This document shows positions 8,209-17,259 of a DNA stretch of 64,000 nt, in pieces. The stretch's first letter is position 1; each line of letters starts with the position of its first letter. The DNA lies in contig CAWFKS010000007.1 in NCBI GenBank assembly GCA_963816435.1, positions 124,001 to 188,000 of the forward strand. The letters run 5' to 3'. Below the pieces are notes generated by a model that was given only the letters and a program-made list of their open reading frames with translations, had not been told where the DNA came from and searched no databases. The position numbers were made by a program, and so were the translations under genes. Origin of the DNA: CAWFKS01 sp963816435. Lineage in GTDB: Bacteria; Pseudomonadota; Alphaproteobacteria; Rhizobiales; Rhizobiaceae.

Positions 8209-10509
8209 CTACGCTCGCTTCTTTGAGATGCGGCTGCTGGTCGCCATGATGGTAGCCTCCGCAGCAGGTATCGCTTTGCCGAAATAAAATCCCTGGCCGA
8301 ACTCGCCGCCGCGCCTGACGATCTCCTGCACTTCACCGCGATGCTCGATTCCTTCGGCGATCACGGGCAAGCCAAGGCTTTTTGCAAGGTCAATTACGGA
8401 GCGGACGATATTTGCACTCCCGACATCTGTTTGCATCGACGAGACAAAAGCGCGGTCTATCTTGATCTTGTCGAAGCGAAGCTCCCGCAAAGCGAACAAG
8501 CTAGAATAACCGGTGCCGAAATCGTCCAAGGATATCTTTATTCCTATTTCTTGCAGCGCGCAAAGCGTGGCACGAGCACCTTCCACATCACCAACCAGCG
8601 AGGTTTCGGTAATTTCAATCTCCAGGCGCTTCGGCGGGAAATCCGTTTCGGACAGGATCGCCAGCACCTTGACTGGCAGCAGTGGGTCCGAAAGGTGTAG
8701 CGGAGAGATGTTGAGAGCTATGGTGATTTCGGGTGGCCAATCGTGCGCGTCGACGCAGGCTCTACGCAACAGATCGTAGGTCATGTCGGCGATCAGGCCA
8801 AGCTTTTCGACAACCGGGATGAACAGATCTGGACCGACCTGCCCCCGTGCTGGATGCCGCCATCGGGCAAGAATTTCAAACCCCACCACCCTGTTTTCCG
8901 CCAAGAGGATGAGTGGCTGGTAATGCGGATGAATTTCGTGTTCCACGACCGCACGTCGCACGTCCTGTTCGAACGACATGCGCTCGCGCAAGGCGTTTTC
9001 CATGTCGCTTGCGAAGAGCCGGTAGGTGCCGCGCCCATCTTCTTTGGCACGATACATCGCCATATCGGCAGCGCGTAGCAGGGTATCGGAGTCCTGGCCG
9101 TCGTTGGGGCAGATCGCAATACCGATACTGGCTCCAACCTCGACGGCGTGTTCGCCGATGGCGATCGGCTTCATAACGCTCGCGATGATTCGCGCAGCAA
9201 CGCTGGATGCCGCTTCAGCTGCAAGTTCGGGCGAAATACTATCCAGAACGACTGCGAATTCGTCTCCGCCCAGGCGCGCCACCGTATCACCGGGCCTTGA
9301 AATCGCTTCGAGACGGGCCGCAATTTCGCGCAACACTTCATCGCCCGCAGCATGACCATACAAGTCGTTGACGGGCTTGAACCGATCGAGGTCGACCAGC
9401 AAGACGGCGTAGCTAGGCGACCCGCGTCCGACGCGAGAAACTGCTGCGTCGAGTGTTTCCGCAAACACACGCCTGTTGGCCAGCCCGGTCAACGCGTCGT
9501 GCCGAGCCAGAGCGTCGGCCAGTCGGTGTGCCGCCTCCGTCGCCTCCTGTGCTTTCTCGAGCGCAGCCAGGTGTTTGCGGTAGGTCTGCTCCTTTTCCTC
9601 AGCCGCTTTGGACTCCGCGAGCTTGAGACTGCTGATGTCAGTATCTGTTCCGATGATGCGGGCCACGGCCCCATCGGGCATCCATTCGACTGGTTTTCCG
9701 CGGCTCAGGACCCAGATGTAGTGTCCGTCGCGGTGCCGCTCGCGATACTCGAACGAGTTCTGGCGGAGCGCGCCGGAATTCTGTTGATCGGTCTCCCGGA
9801 TCAGCCGTTCCCGGTCATCTGGATGCACCCGTTCCAACCAGGCTTCACGAGAGGGATCGACTGGTTCATCGGGGCCCACGCCGCGCATTTTCCTCCACAT
9901 GGGCGAAAAATACGCTGTCCCGTTCTTCAGGTTGTGATCCCAGACGCCCTGTCCCGCGCCCTCTAGGGCAAAATTCCAGCGGCTTTCGACCTCCCCCAGA
10001 GCTTCTTCCGCCAGTTTGCGTTCAGTGATGTCGCGACAAACACCCACCAGGCCCGCTATCCTTCCGCTTGGATCACGCAGCGGCAGTTTCGAGGTCGCCA
10101 GCCGCTTTTTTCGACCGGACGCGGTAATCACGAATTCCTCGATGTCTAGCTTCGCTTCTCCGCTGGCGACGACCGCCTGCTCGTCCGCAAAGAATTTTTC
10201 GGCCAATTCGCGCGGGTGGAGTTCGAAATCGGTCTTGCCAACCAAGTCCGCAACGGCCAACCCGAGATCCTCGGCAACAGCCGGATTGGCGACGACAAAT
10301 CGACCGCTGAGATCCTTGACGAACAGGTAATCCGGAACGCTGTCAATCAACGCGCGTAGCAGATACTCTTGGGACTCGAAGTCGCGAATGAAATCGCCAC
10401 CCCCGCTATCTTGCGGCGAAGAAGCCGGGGCGGCTGAGTGGCTCTCACTCTTTAGCCGATTTTCCTTTGGGACACGTGAATCAGTCACTTCCAGTTCCAG
10501 CAGCGTCAT
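8209..10509 (-). CDS. Bifunctional diguanylate cyclase/phosphodiesterase, PAS-PAS-GGDEF-EAL
   Basis: Cytosolic c-di-GMP turnover protein of 766 residues with no transmembrane helix. Order: PAS1 about 48-165 (DSVPDYLFVKDLSGRFVVAN, then CRDITERKLAE), PAS2/PAC about 170-295 (WNFALEGAGQGVWDHNL), a coiled linker, GGDEF about 335-490 with intact RLGGDEFAVVL, and EAL about 505-755. The EAL motif reads EILARW, which satisfies ExLxR. Other catalytic residues are present (ALNIS, EITETSL, LDDFGTG, KIKID), so both domains look active. PAS domains suggest a cofactor or small-molecule input. Start ATG at 10509 lacks a strong ribosome-binding site. It is a single-gene unit. Confidence 0.93.
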   Translation of the reverse strand: MTLLELEVTDSRVPKENRLKSESHSAAPASSPQDSGGGDFIRDFESQEYLLRALIDSVPDYLFVKDLSGRFVVANPAVAEDLGLAVADLVGKTDFELHPRELAEKFFADEQAVVASGEAKLDIEEFVITASGRKKRLATSKLPLRDPSGRIAGLVGVCRDITERKLAEEALGEVESRWNFALEGAGQGVWDHNLKNGTAYFSPMWRKMRGVGPDEPVDPSREAWLERVHPDDRERLIRETDQQNSGALRQNSFEYRERHRDGHYIWVLSRGKPVEWMPDGAVARIIGTDTDISSLKLAESKAAEEKEQTYRKHLAALEKAQEATEAAHRLADALARHDALTGLANRRVFAETLDAAVSRVGRGSPSYAVLLVDLDRFKPVNDLYGHAAGDEVLREIAARLEAISRPGDTVARLGGDEFAVVLDSISPELAAEAASSVAARIIASVMKPIAIGEHAVEVGASIGIAICPNDGQDSDTLLRAADMAMYRAKEDGRGTYRLFASDMENALRERMSFEQDVRRAVVEHEIHPHYQPLILLAENRVVGFEILARWRHPARGQVGPDLFIPVVEKLGLIADMTYDLLRRACVDAHDWPPEITIALNISPLHLSDPLLPVKVLAILSETDFPPKRLEIEITETSLVGDVEGARATLCALQEIGIKISLDDFGTGYSSLFALRELRFDKIKIDRAFVSSMQTDVGSANIVRSVIDLAKSLGLPVIAEGIEHRGEVQEIVRRGGEFGQGFYFGKAIPAAEATIMATSSRISKKRA

Positions 10510-10747
10510 CCAGCAGCAGAAGACTGGCTACCAGCTATAACCCATGTGTCTTATCAAGTGATTATGGACGCCGGGGACAGCACGACCAACTTCAGCGTGT
10601 TTTCGGATGCCACAGAAATACGACCTGAAGCCGGCCGGCCATCCAGTCGTCTACCGGGGGTCGAGCGAGTTGCCAAAGGATCCGTCGCGCGCGATGCGCC
10701 ATGGGCCTGCCTGCTCCTTGTCGCCTCCTTCAGTGGCACAGGCCTCT

Positions 10748-10991
10748 TCCGGCAACGGACCCATGTGTATCCAGGGTGGCAATGTCAAAGACCGCGTCGC
10801 ACGAGCAATCTAGGCGCTCGGTTACATCGAGTGAAGGCGGAGAAGTCGCCCCTCTGTGCCCTATTCCGCGCATCCCGCGACGCTCACCGCACGGGCGACA
10901 TCGGCCGCAGTTCGAAATCATAGCCGTGACCGTGCCCACGGGCTCCGCCCTGGCGACTTTCCGACCCCGCCGTCGCCGAAACTGTTCACGT
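10748..10991. repeat. Diverged dispersed repeat, copy A
   Basis: This stretch shares ordered blocks with 25987-26244: TCCGGCAACGG, ACGAGCAA, GACATCGGCCGCAG followed by TCGAAATC, then GACTTTC and CGAAACT-TTCACG. The distance between the first and third block is 149 bp here and 155 bp there. No gene is recognisable in the surrounding 10510-11007 gap, so that gap holds only this element and the promoter of the c-di-GMP gene. It may be an intergenic repeat family or an IS remnant. Confidence 0.55.
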
Positions 10992-11007
10992 ATTCGGGCG
11001 GTCTGCT

Positions 11008-11994
11008 CTACAAAGAGGCCGGTGGTTCGGAGCAGGCCTCGGAGGTCATGTTGAAGAGCACCGCCGAAGTCGGCGACAGCGGCCGGCCAGCATGCGCGAT
11101 GAGAGAATAGGGAGGCACCTTGATATCCGCCTCGACCGGGAGGGTTACGATCCGCCCGTCGAGCCCGTCTTCGCGGCCGTGGAAGTCCGCCACGGCCTTC
11201 GCGACCGGAGCGATGGCGTTGGACTGGCTGATATAGGCGAGCGTCAGCAGCAGCGAGGATGTGCTGAGCACCTTGTCCGGCAGCTTGACCCGGTGCGCCA
11301 GCATGTAGTCCTCGACCGTGCGGCGCATCAGGCGGCCATGCGCCTGGAGGACCCAGTCATAGGCTACGCAGTCTTCCAGAAGGACCTTCGCTCGCCGCGT
11401 CAGGGGGTGGCCACTTCGCGCGATCAGGCTGACGGGTTCCGGACCGATCTGGGTGAGCGAGAACAATTTCGGATCGACATCGCCAAGAAGGCGCCCGACA
11501 AAAAAGTCGAGCCGCGACGCGAGCAACGCTTCCGCGAGCTTGTCGCTCGTGTCGACCGTCACGGTGACCGAAATGTTGGGGTGGGTGACGCGCGCACGGC
11601 GGATGACCGGGAGGATGAGGTCGATCGCCGGCCCGGTGACCGCGCCGATCGAGACATTGCCCTGGTATCCCCGCTGCATCTCGCTGATCTCGCGGGCGGT
11701 GTCGTCGAGACCTTCGAGCATGCTCGCGGCGCGCAGCGCCAGCCGTTCGCCATAGGTGGTAAGCACGATTCCGCGCGCGTGCCGCACATGCAGAGGCGCC
11801 CCGACGATTTCCTCCATTTCTGAAGCCATGCGCGAGGCAGCGGGTTGCGAAATCGCCATTCGAGCCGCGGCCGCGCTCATCTGACCGGTCTCCTTGAGTG
11901 CGCAGATCAGTCTCAGATGCGACAGCTTCAGTCCCTTGCGGGCCAGTTCGTCGCCTCTCGGGGCGGGGCGAAGGGCAATTCCGTCATCGGTCAT
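11008..11994 (-). CDS. gbpR: LysR-type regulator of the chvE-ggu sugar operon (GbpR-like)
   Basis: LysR-family activator/repressor of 328 residues with the helix-turn-helix at about 22-80 (LSHLRLICALKETGQMSAAA, ISQPAASRMASEME) and a periplasmic-binding-like effector domain from about 105. It is divergent from chvE. In Agrobacterium the LysR protein GbpR sits in the same place and controls chvE in response to galactose, arabinose and fucose, so the name follows synteny and family. ATG at 11994 has GGAGAAAC upstream. A 26-bp inverted repeat lies just upstream and is the likely binding site. Confidence 0.87.
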   Translation of the reverse strand: MTDDGIALRPAPRGDELARKGLKLSHLRLICALKETGQMSAAAARMAISQPAASRMASEMEEIVGAPLHVRHARGIVLTTYGERLALRAASMLEGLDDTAREISEMQRGYQGNVSIGAVTGPAIDLILPVIRRARVTHPNISVTVTVDTSDKLAEALLASRLDFFVGRLLGDVDPKLFSLTQIGPEPVSLIARSGHPLTRRAKVLLEDCVAYDWVLQAHGRLMRRTVEDYMLAHRVKLPDKVLSTSSLLLTLAYISQSNAIAPVAKAVADFHGREDGLDGRIVTLPVEADIKVPPYSLIAHAGRPLSPTSAVLFNMTSEACSEPPASL

Positions 11995-12010
11995 CGGACA
12001 GTTTCTCCGG

Positions 12011-12036
12011 CCGATATATCATTCCAGACATATCGG
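12011..12036. promoter_or_regulatory. Inverted repeat in the gbpR-chvE intergenic region, probable LysR operator
   Basis: CCGATAT and ATATCGG are separated by 12 bp, 17 bp upstream of the gbpR start and about 207 bp before chvE. LysR proteins bind such interrupted dyads in divergent promoters and autoregulate. The repeat is seen directly; its assignment to GbpR is inference. Confidence 0.55.
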
Positions 12037-12242
12037 TCGGCTTCAATTGCATTTGATCGTTATGGCGTGAGTACCTAGCAATCGTCGCCTGCAAGCCGTC
12101 CGACGCAAGGGAGGTTTTCGTCGGCGCGCCTGCGTGAGGGAGGAGTTCATGCCGCGACGCAGTCCGTCGGCGGTCGTGTCGGACGCTTCCCGATCCATTC
12201 GCAATTGGTTCGCCCGGACCATGACCCCAAGGGAGGTACAGC

Positions 12243-13313
12243 ATGAGACTACTTCAACTCGCCATCGCGACGACCGCCGTCGTCGCCACGGCCTTCGCCG
12301 CACCGGCATTCGCCCAGGACAAGGGCTTTGTCGGGATCGCCATGCCGACGAAGTCGTCGGCGCGCTGGATCTCGGACGGCAACTCGATGGTCAAGCAGTT
12401 CGAGGATGCCGGCTACAAAACCGACCTGCAGTATGCCGAGGACGATATTCCAAACCAGCTCGCGCAAGTGGAGAACATGATCACCAAGGGCGTCGACGCG
12501 CTGGTGATCGCCGCGATCGACGGCACGACGCTCTCAAACGCTCTTGCCAACGCAGAGGCAGCGGGCATCAAGGTCATCGCCTATGACCGCCTCATCCGTG
12601 ACAGCCCGAATGTCGATTATTACGCCACGTTCGACAACTTCAAGGTCGGCGTCCAGCAGGCGACGAGCCTTGTCGACGGACTGAAGGAGCGCTTCGGCGA
12701 CATGGACAGCTGGAACGTGGAGCTGTTCGGCGGTTCTCCGGACGACAACAACGCCTACTTCTTCTACAATGGTGCGATGAGCGTCCTTCAGCCGCTGATC
12801 GACGAGGGGAAGATCAAGATTCCATCCGGCCAGATGGGCATGGACACCGTCGGCACCCTGCGCTGGGATGGCTCGGTCGCACAGGCGCGCATGGACAATC
12901 TCCTGTCGGCAAACTACACCGACAAGCAGATCCAGGGTGTCCTTTCGCCCTACGACGGACTGTCCATCGGCATCATTTCCTCGCTCAAGGGCGTCGGCTA
13001 CGGCTCCGGCGACATGAAGATGCCGATCGTCACCGGCCAGGACGCGGAAATCCCCTCGGTCAAGGCGATCCTTCGCGGCGATCAGTATTCCACGATCTTC
13101 AAGGATACCCGCGAACTGGCGCGCGTCACCGTCGGCATGGTCGATGCCGTTCTCGGCGGCGGAGAGCCCGAGATCAACGACACCAAGACCTACGACAACG
13201 GCGTCAAGGTCGTCCCGTCCTACCTTCTCGAGCCGCAGCCGGTCACCAAGGACAACTGGGAAAAGGTGCTGGTCGACAGCGGCTACTATACCAAGGAGCA
13301 GATCGAGAACTGA
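12243..13313 (+). CDS. chvE: Sugar ABC transporter periplasmic binding protein ChvE
   Basis: Periplasmic receptor of 356 residues for aldoses such as D-galactose, L-arabinose and D-glucose. In Agrobacterium it also presents sugar to the VirA sensor; no vir genes are visible here. Signal peptide residues 1-25 end in APAFAQ. The mature protein starts KGFVGIAMPTKSSARWISDG and contains AYDRLIRDSPNVDYYATFDN, characteristic of ChvE/MmsB-type pentose/hexose receptors. ATG at 12243 has GGGAGGT 6 nt upstream. It heads the chvE-gguA-gguB-gguC operon; a hairpin follows it. Confidence 0.94.
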   Translation: MRLLQLAIATTAVVATAFAAPAFAQDKGFVGIAMPTKSSARWISDGNSMVKQFEDAGYKTDLQYAEDDIPNQLAQVENMITKGVDALVIAAIDGTTLSNALANAEAAGIKVIAYDRLIRDSPNVDYYATFDNFKVGVQQATSLVDGLKERFGDMDSWNVELFGGSPDDNNAYFFYNGAMSVLQPLIDEGKIKIPSGQMGMDTVGTLRWDGSVAQARMDNLLSANYTDKQIQGVLSPYDGLSIGIISSLKGVGYGSGDMKMPIVTGQDAEIPSVKAILRGDQYSTIFKDTRELARVTVGMVDAVLGGGEPEINDTKTYDNGVKVVPSYLLEPQPVTKDNWEKVLVDSGYYTKEQIEN

Positions 13314-13331
13314 TCCGAGGAAATCCACTAT

Positions 13332-13356
13332 GACGGGAGGCGTCCAGCCTCCCGTC
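13332..13356 (+). promoter_or_regulatory. Intercistronic hairpin between chvE and gguA
   Basis: Perfect 10-bp stem GACGGGAGGC / GCCTCCCGTC with a 5-nt loop, 15 nt after the chvE stop and 18 nt before gguA. With no T-run it should act as a stabiliser or partial attenuator, giving more receptor than transporter, as known for several binding-protein operons. Stem seen; role inferred. Confidence 0.65.
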
Positions 13357-13373
13357 GACAAGGGACGGGCCTC

Positions 13374-14906
13374 ATGAGCGCCGATATCATTCTCGAAATG
13401 CGCAACATCACCAAGGCCTTCCCCGGGGTCGTTGCGCTAGACGACGTCAGCCTGAAGGTGAAGCGGGGCGAAATCCACGCCTTGGTCGGCGAGAACGGTG
13501 CAGGCAAGTCGACCCTCATGAAGGTGCTCTCCGGGGTCTACCCGTACGGGGCCTATGCCGGACAGATCATCTACAACGGGGAAGAGAAGCAATTTCGCGG
13601 TATTGCCGACAGCGAGCGCGAAGGCATCATCATCATCCACCAAGAACTTGCCCTGGTCCCCTTGCTGTCGATCGCCGAGAACATCTTCCTCGGCAACGAG
13701 CGGGCCAGGCGTGGCATAATCGACTGGCGCGAAACCAATCGCTGCACCGCCGACCTGCTGGCGAAGGTCGGTCTGAAGGAAAACCCGGAAACGAAGGTCA
13801 CCGACCTTGGTGTCGGCAAGCAGCAGCTGGTCGAGATCGCCAAGGCGTTGTCCAAGGAGGTCAAGCTCCTGATTCTCGACGAGCCGACCTCCTCGCTCAA
13901 CGAACGCGACAGCGATGCGCTGCTCGAACTCCTGAAGGATTTCCGGAAGCGCGGCATTTCCGCGATCCTGATCTCGCACAAGCTGAACGAAATCTCCAAG
14001 GTGGCGGACAGCGTGACGGTCCTGCGCGATGGCGCGGCGGTCTCCACGCTCGACTGTCACGCGAACGAGGTCAGCGAGGACCACATCATCCGGGAGATGG
14101 TGGGCCGGGCGCTATCGGATCGCTATCCGCCGCGCGATCCCAACATCGGCGAAACGATATTCGAGGTGAGGGACTGGACGGTTCATCACCCGATCCATTC
14201 GGAGCGCAAGGTGGTCGACGGTGTCAGCATGTCCGTCAGGCGTGGCGAAGTGGTCGGCATCGCCGGCCTCATGGGCGCCGGCCGGACCGAGCTCGCGATG
14301 AGCCTGTTCGGCCGGTCCTACGGCAGAAACATCTCCGGCGAGGTGCGCATCGATGGAAAGCCCGCCGACGTTTCGACGATCCGGCGGGCGATCAATGCGG
14401 GGCTAGCCTACGCGACAGAGGACCGGAAGACCTACGGGCTGGTGCTGGACGAAAGCATCCGGCGAAACGTGCCGCTCGTCAACCTCGAGGCAATCGCCGC
14501 AAACGGGGTCATCGACGATTCGCGCGAGGCGGCAGTCGCGGAGGATTATCGCAGGAAGATCAACATCAAGTGCTCGAGTACGGCGCAGCAGGCGACTAAC
14601 CTTTCTGGCGGCAACCAGCAAAAGGTGGTGCTCTCGAAATGGCTGTTCGCCGATCCGGATATCCTCATTCTGGACGAGCCAACGCGCGGCATCGACGTCG
14701 GCGCCAAATTCGAGATCTACACGATCATCCGTGACCTCGCGGCGGCAGGCAAAGCTATCGTCGTGATTTCTTCCGAAATGCCCGAACTGCTCGGCATCTC
14801 CGACCGGCTCTACGTCATGAACGAGGGGCGGTTCGTCGGCGAATTGCCCACGCCCGATGCGACCCAGGAACGGATCATGTCGATGATCATCAAATCGGTT
14901 GGATAG
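13374..14906 (+). CDS. gguA: Sugar ABC transporter ATPase GguA (two nucleotide-binding domains)
   Basis: Cytoplasmic ATPase of 510 residues with two fused ABC domains, the RbsA/XylG/MmsA arrangement. Domain 1 has Walker A GENGAGKST (about 41-49) and Walker B LLILDEPTSSL. Domain 2 has the usual degenerate Walker A AGLMGAGRTEL, the signature LSGGNQQKVVLSKW and Walker B ILILDEPTRGID. It works with GguB and receptor ChvE. ATG at 13374 lies after GGGACGGGCC; the gene ends 4 nt before the chosen gguB start. Confidence 0.95.
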   Translation: MSADIILEMRNITKAFPGVVALDDVSLKVKRGEIHALVGENGAGKSTLMKVLSGVYPYGAYAGQIIYNGEEKQFRGIADSEREGIIIIHQELALVPLLSIAENIFLGNERARRGIIDWRETNRCTADLLAKVGLKENPETKVTDLGVGKQQLVEIAKALSKEVKLLILDEPTSSLNERDSDALLELLKDFRKRGISAILISHKLNEISKVADSVTVLRDGAAVSTLDCHANEVSEDHIIREMVGRALSDRYPPRDPNIGETIFEVRDWTVHHPIHSERKVVDGVSMSVRRGEVVGIAGLMGAGRTELAMSLFGRSYGRNISGEVRIDGKPADVSTIRRAINAGLAYATEDRKTYGLVLDESIRRNVPLVNLEAIAANGVIDDSREAAVAEDYRRKINIKCSSTAQQATNLSGGNQQKVVLSKWLFADPDILILDEPTRGIDVGAKFEIYTIIRDLAAAGKAIVVISSEMPELLGISDRLYVMNEGRFVGELPTPDATQERIMSMIIKSVG

Positions 14907-14910
14907 GAAC

Positions 14911-16113
14911 ATGGAACAGGTCGTCTCAGCCTCTCAGGGCGAAACGGAAAACCGGCGCCGCTACATCGATTTCGTTCGTGGTCACGTCCGCGAATACGGA
15001 ATCCTGATCGCCCTCGTCGTGATCATGGCCTTCTTCCAGATCATGACGGGCGGCATCCTGCTGAAGCCGGTCAACCTCACCAACCTGATCCTGCAGAACA
15101 GCTACATCGTCATCATGGCGATCGGAATGCTGCTGGTGATCGTCAGCGGCAACATCGATCTGTCGGTCGGCTCCGTGCTCGGCTTCATCGGCGCGCTGGC
15201 GGCGGTGATGATCGTAAACTGGCATGTGAACTTCGTGTTGACGGCGGTGGTCTGCCTTGCAGTCGGCGCCCTGATCGGTGCCGCGCAAGGGTTCTGGATC
15301 GCCTGGTTCAAGATCCCTTCCTTCATCGTCACGCTGGCGGGCATGCTCGTCTTCAAAGGCTTGACGCTGTGGCTGCTCAAGGGCCAGTCCGTCGGCCCGT
15401 TCCCTCCGCAGTTCCAGCTGATCGCCTCCGGATTCATCCCGGATATTCTTGGCAGCAACTCCATAAACCTGTTCTCGCTTGCGCTCGGAATCGTTGTCGC
15501 AGGCGTGCTGCTCTACCTCGCGGGCCGATCGCGCATGCACTACCAGAAGACCGGGATGGATGTGGAGCCTTTCGCGTTTTTCGCGGTGAGAAGCGCGCTG
15601 ATCGCGGTCGCCATCATCTACATGAGTTATCTCATGGCGACGTTCCGCGGACTGCCGAACGTGCTCATCATCATGGCCCTGCTTATCTCAGTTTATACGT
15701 TCGTCGCCAATCGCACGACGGTGGGGCGACGCATCTACGCGATCGGCGGCAACGAAAAGGCGGCGAAGCTGTCGGGCATCAACACCGAGCGTCTGACGTT
15801 CCTGACATTCGCCAACATGGGAATGCTCGCCGCGCTCGCCGGCCTCGTCTTCGCCGCGCGTCTGAACACGGCGACGCCGAAGGCTGGCATCGCCTTCGAA
15901 CTCGACGTCATCGCTGCTGTATTCATCGGCGGCGCGTCGATGTCCGGCGGAGTTGGCACCATTGTCGGGGCGGTCGTTGGCGCCTTCATCATGGGGGTCA
16001 TGAACAACGGCATGTCGATCCTCGGCATCGGCATCGATTGGCAGCAGGTCATCAAGGGGCTGGTGCTTCTCGCCGCTGTCGTCTTCGACGTCTACAACAA
16101 GAACAAGGGGTGA
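14911..16113 (+). CDS. gguB: Sugar ABC transporter permease GguB
   Basis: Inner-membrane permease of 400 residues (BPD_transp_2 family, about ten helices). Visible family motifs include MAIGMLLVIVSGNIDLSVGS (first pore segment) and GGNEKAAKLSGINTERLTF, the conserved EAA-like cytoplasmic loop. Length agrees with GguB/XylH-type permeases, which are longer than RbsC. ATG at 14911 is preferred over an in-frame TTG at 14899 that would overlap gguA; AGGA lies close upstream. Confidence 0.93.
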   Translation: MEQVVSASQGETENRRRYIDFVRGHVREYGILIALVVIMAFFQIMTGGILLKPVNLTNLILQNSYIVIMAIGMLLVIVSGNIDLSVGSVLGFIGALAAVMIVNWHVNFVLTAVVCLAVGALIGAAQGFWIAWFKIPSFIVTLAGMLVFKGLTLWLLKGQSVGPFPPQFQLIASGFIPDILGSNSINLFSLALGIVVAGVLLYLAGRSRMHYQKTGMDVEPFAFFAVRSALIAVAIIYMSYLMATFRGLPNVLIIMALLISVYTFVANRTTVGRRIYAIGGNEKAAKLSGINTERLTFLTFANMGMLAALAGLVFAARLNTATPKAGIAFELDVIAAVFIGGASMSGGVGTIVGAVVGAFIMGVMNNGMSILGIGIDWQQVIKGLVLLAAVVFDVYNKNKG

Positions 16114-16119
16114 GCGAAA

Positions 16120-17121
16120 ATGCTGCTCTCACAGATCAAGACACCGGGCGGCGCTGTAAAGGTGATCGGCCGGGAGGGCACCGAGGCATTCGAGGTGCGC
16201 GGCGCCGAGAGCGTCTACTCGCTGGCTCGCGAATGCGCCCGCAACGGCGAGCCTATCGCCGCATTCGTGGGCCGGATGGGCCTCGGCCCGGCGGTCGACC
16301 TGGAACGTGCCTACGAGGAGGGCCGCATCCTGCCCCCGATCAGCCACCCGGACCCGGCGCATCTTCACCTGACGGGGACAGGCCTGACCCATCTCGGGTC
16401 CGCCGCGACACGCGATTCGATGCACAAGAAGGCAGCCGAGACGGAAGAAAAGCTGACCGATTCCATGCGCATGTTCCGCATGGGCCTCGAGGCAGGCAGG
16501 CCCGCTAACGGAACTCCGGGCGTTCAGCCGGAATGGTTCTACAAGGGCAACGGCAACGCAGTCGCGGCGCCGGGCGCGCCGCTCCTGTCCCCGGCCTTCG
16601 CCGATGACGGAGGCGAGGAGCCGGAGGTTGCCGGCATCTACCTGATCGGCGACGACGGCACCGCATTCAGGATCGGCTTCGCGCTCTCGAACGAATTCTC
16701 CGACCACGTCATGGAACGGCAGAACTATCTGTACCTCGCTCATTCCAAGCTGCGTCCCGCCTCGTTCGGACCGGAGATCCTCGTCGGCGATCTGCCGCGG
16801 GACATTCGCGGTACGTCGCGCATCAGGCGCGGCGGCGAGACGATCTTCGAGAAGCCGTTCCTGTCGGGCGAGGCAAACATGTCCCACTCGATCGCCAACC
16901 TCGAGCACCATCACTTCAAGTACCAAGTGTTCCGCCAACCCGGCGACGTCCACGTCCACATGTTCGGGACAGCGACGCTGTCCTTCGCGGATGGCATCCG
17001 CGCGGAGCCCGGCGACGTGTTCGAGATCGAGGCACCCGGATTCGGGCTGCCGCTCCGAAATCCGCTGAGGCTGGCCGACCAGCCGCCGCGTGAGCACGTC
17101 GTCGCCGTCCTGGCCCTATAG
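16120..17121 (+). CDS. gguC: GguC, AraD1-family (FAH-fold) sugar-acid dehydratase
   Basis: Protein of 333 residues encoded 6 nt after gguB, as in Agrobacterium where gguC closes the operon. The C-terminal half has fumarylacetoacetase-fold features (FALSNEFSDHVMERQNYLY, SKLRPASFGPEILVGDLP, then HMFGTATLSF). AraD1-family members of this fold are annotated as 2-keto-3-deoxy-L-arabonate dehydratases, which would feed alpha-ketoglutarate semialdehyde to the dehydrogenase encoded next. Function for this member is inference from family and neighbours. Confidence 0.85.
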   Translation: MLLSQIKTPGGAVKVIGREGTEAFEVRGAESVYSLARECARNGEPIAAFVGRMGLGPAVDLERAYEEGRILPPISHPDPAHLHLTGTGLTHLGSAATRDSMHKKAAETEEKLTDSMRMFRMGLEAGRPANGTPGVQPEWFYKGNGNAVAAPGAPLLSPAFADDGGEEPEVAGIYLIGDDGTAFRIGFALSNEFSDHVMERQNYLYLAHSKLRPASFGPEILVGDLPRDIRGTSRIRRGGETIFEKPFLSGEANMSHSIANLEHHHFKYQVFRQPGDVHVHMFGTATLSFADGIRAEPGDVFEIEAPGFGLPLRNPLRLADQPPREHVVAVLAL

Positions 17122-17259
17122 TCAAGGGCTGCGCGGAGGCGTTCGACAACGGGTTCCGAAGGATGCCGCCACGGCGGCTGGACCGGTGCGGTCATGTGTT
17201 TCCTATCACCGCCGGAGAGGCATAGACCTGAAACGATCGATGAAATTGAAAGGACAGTC

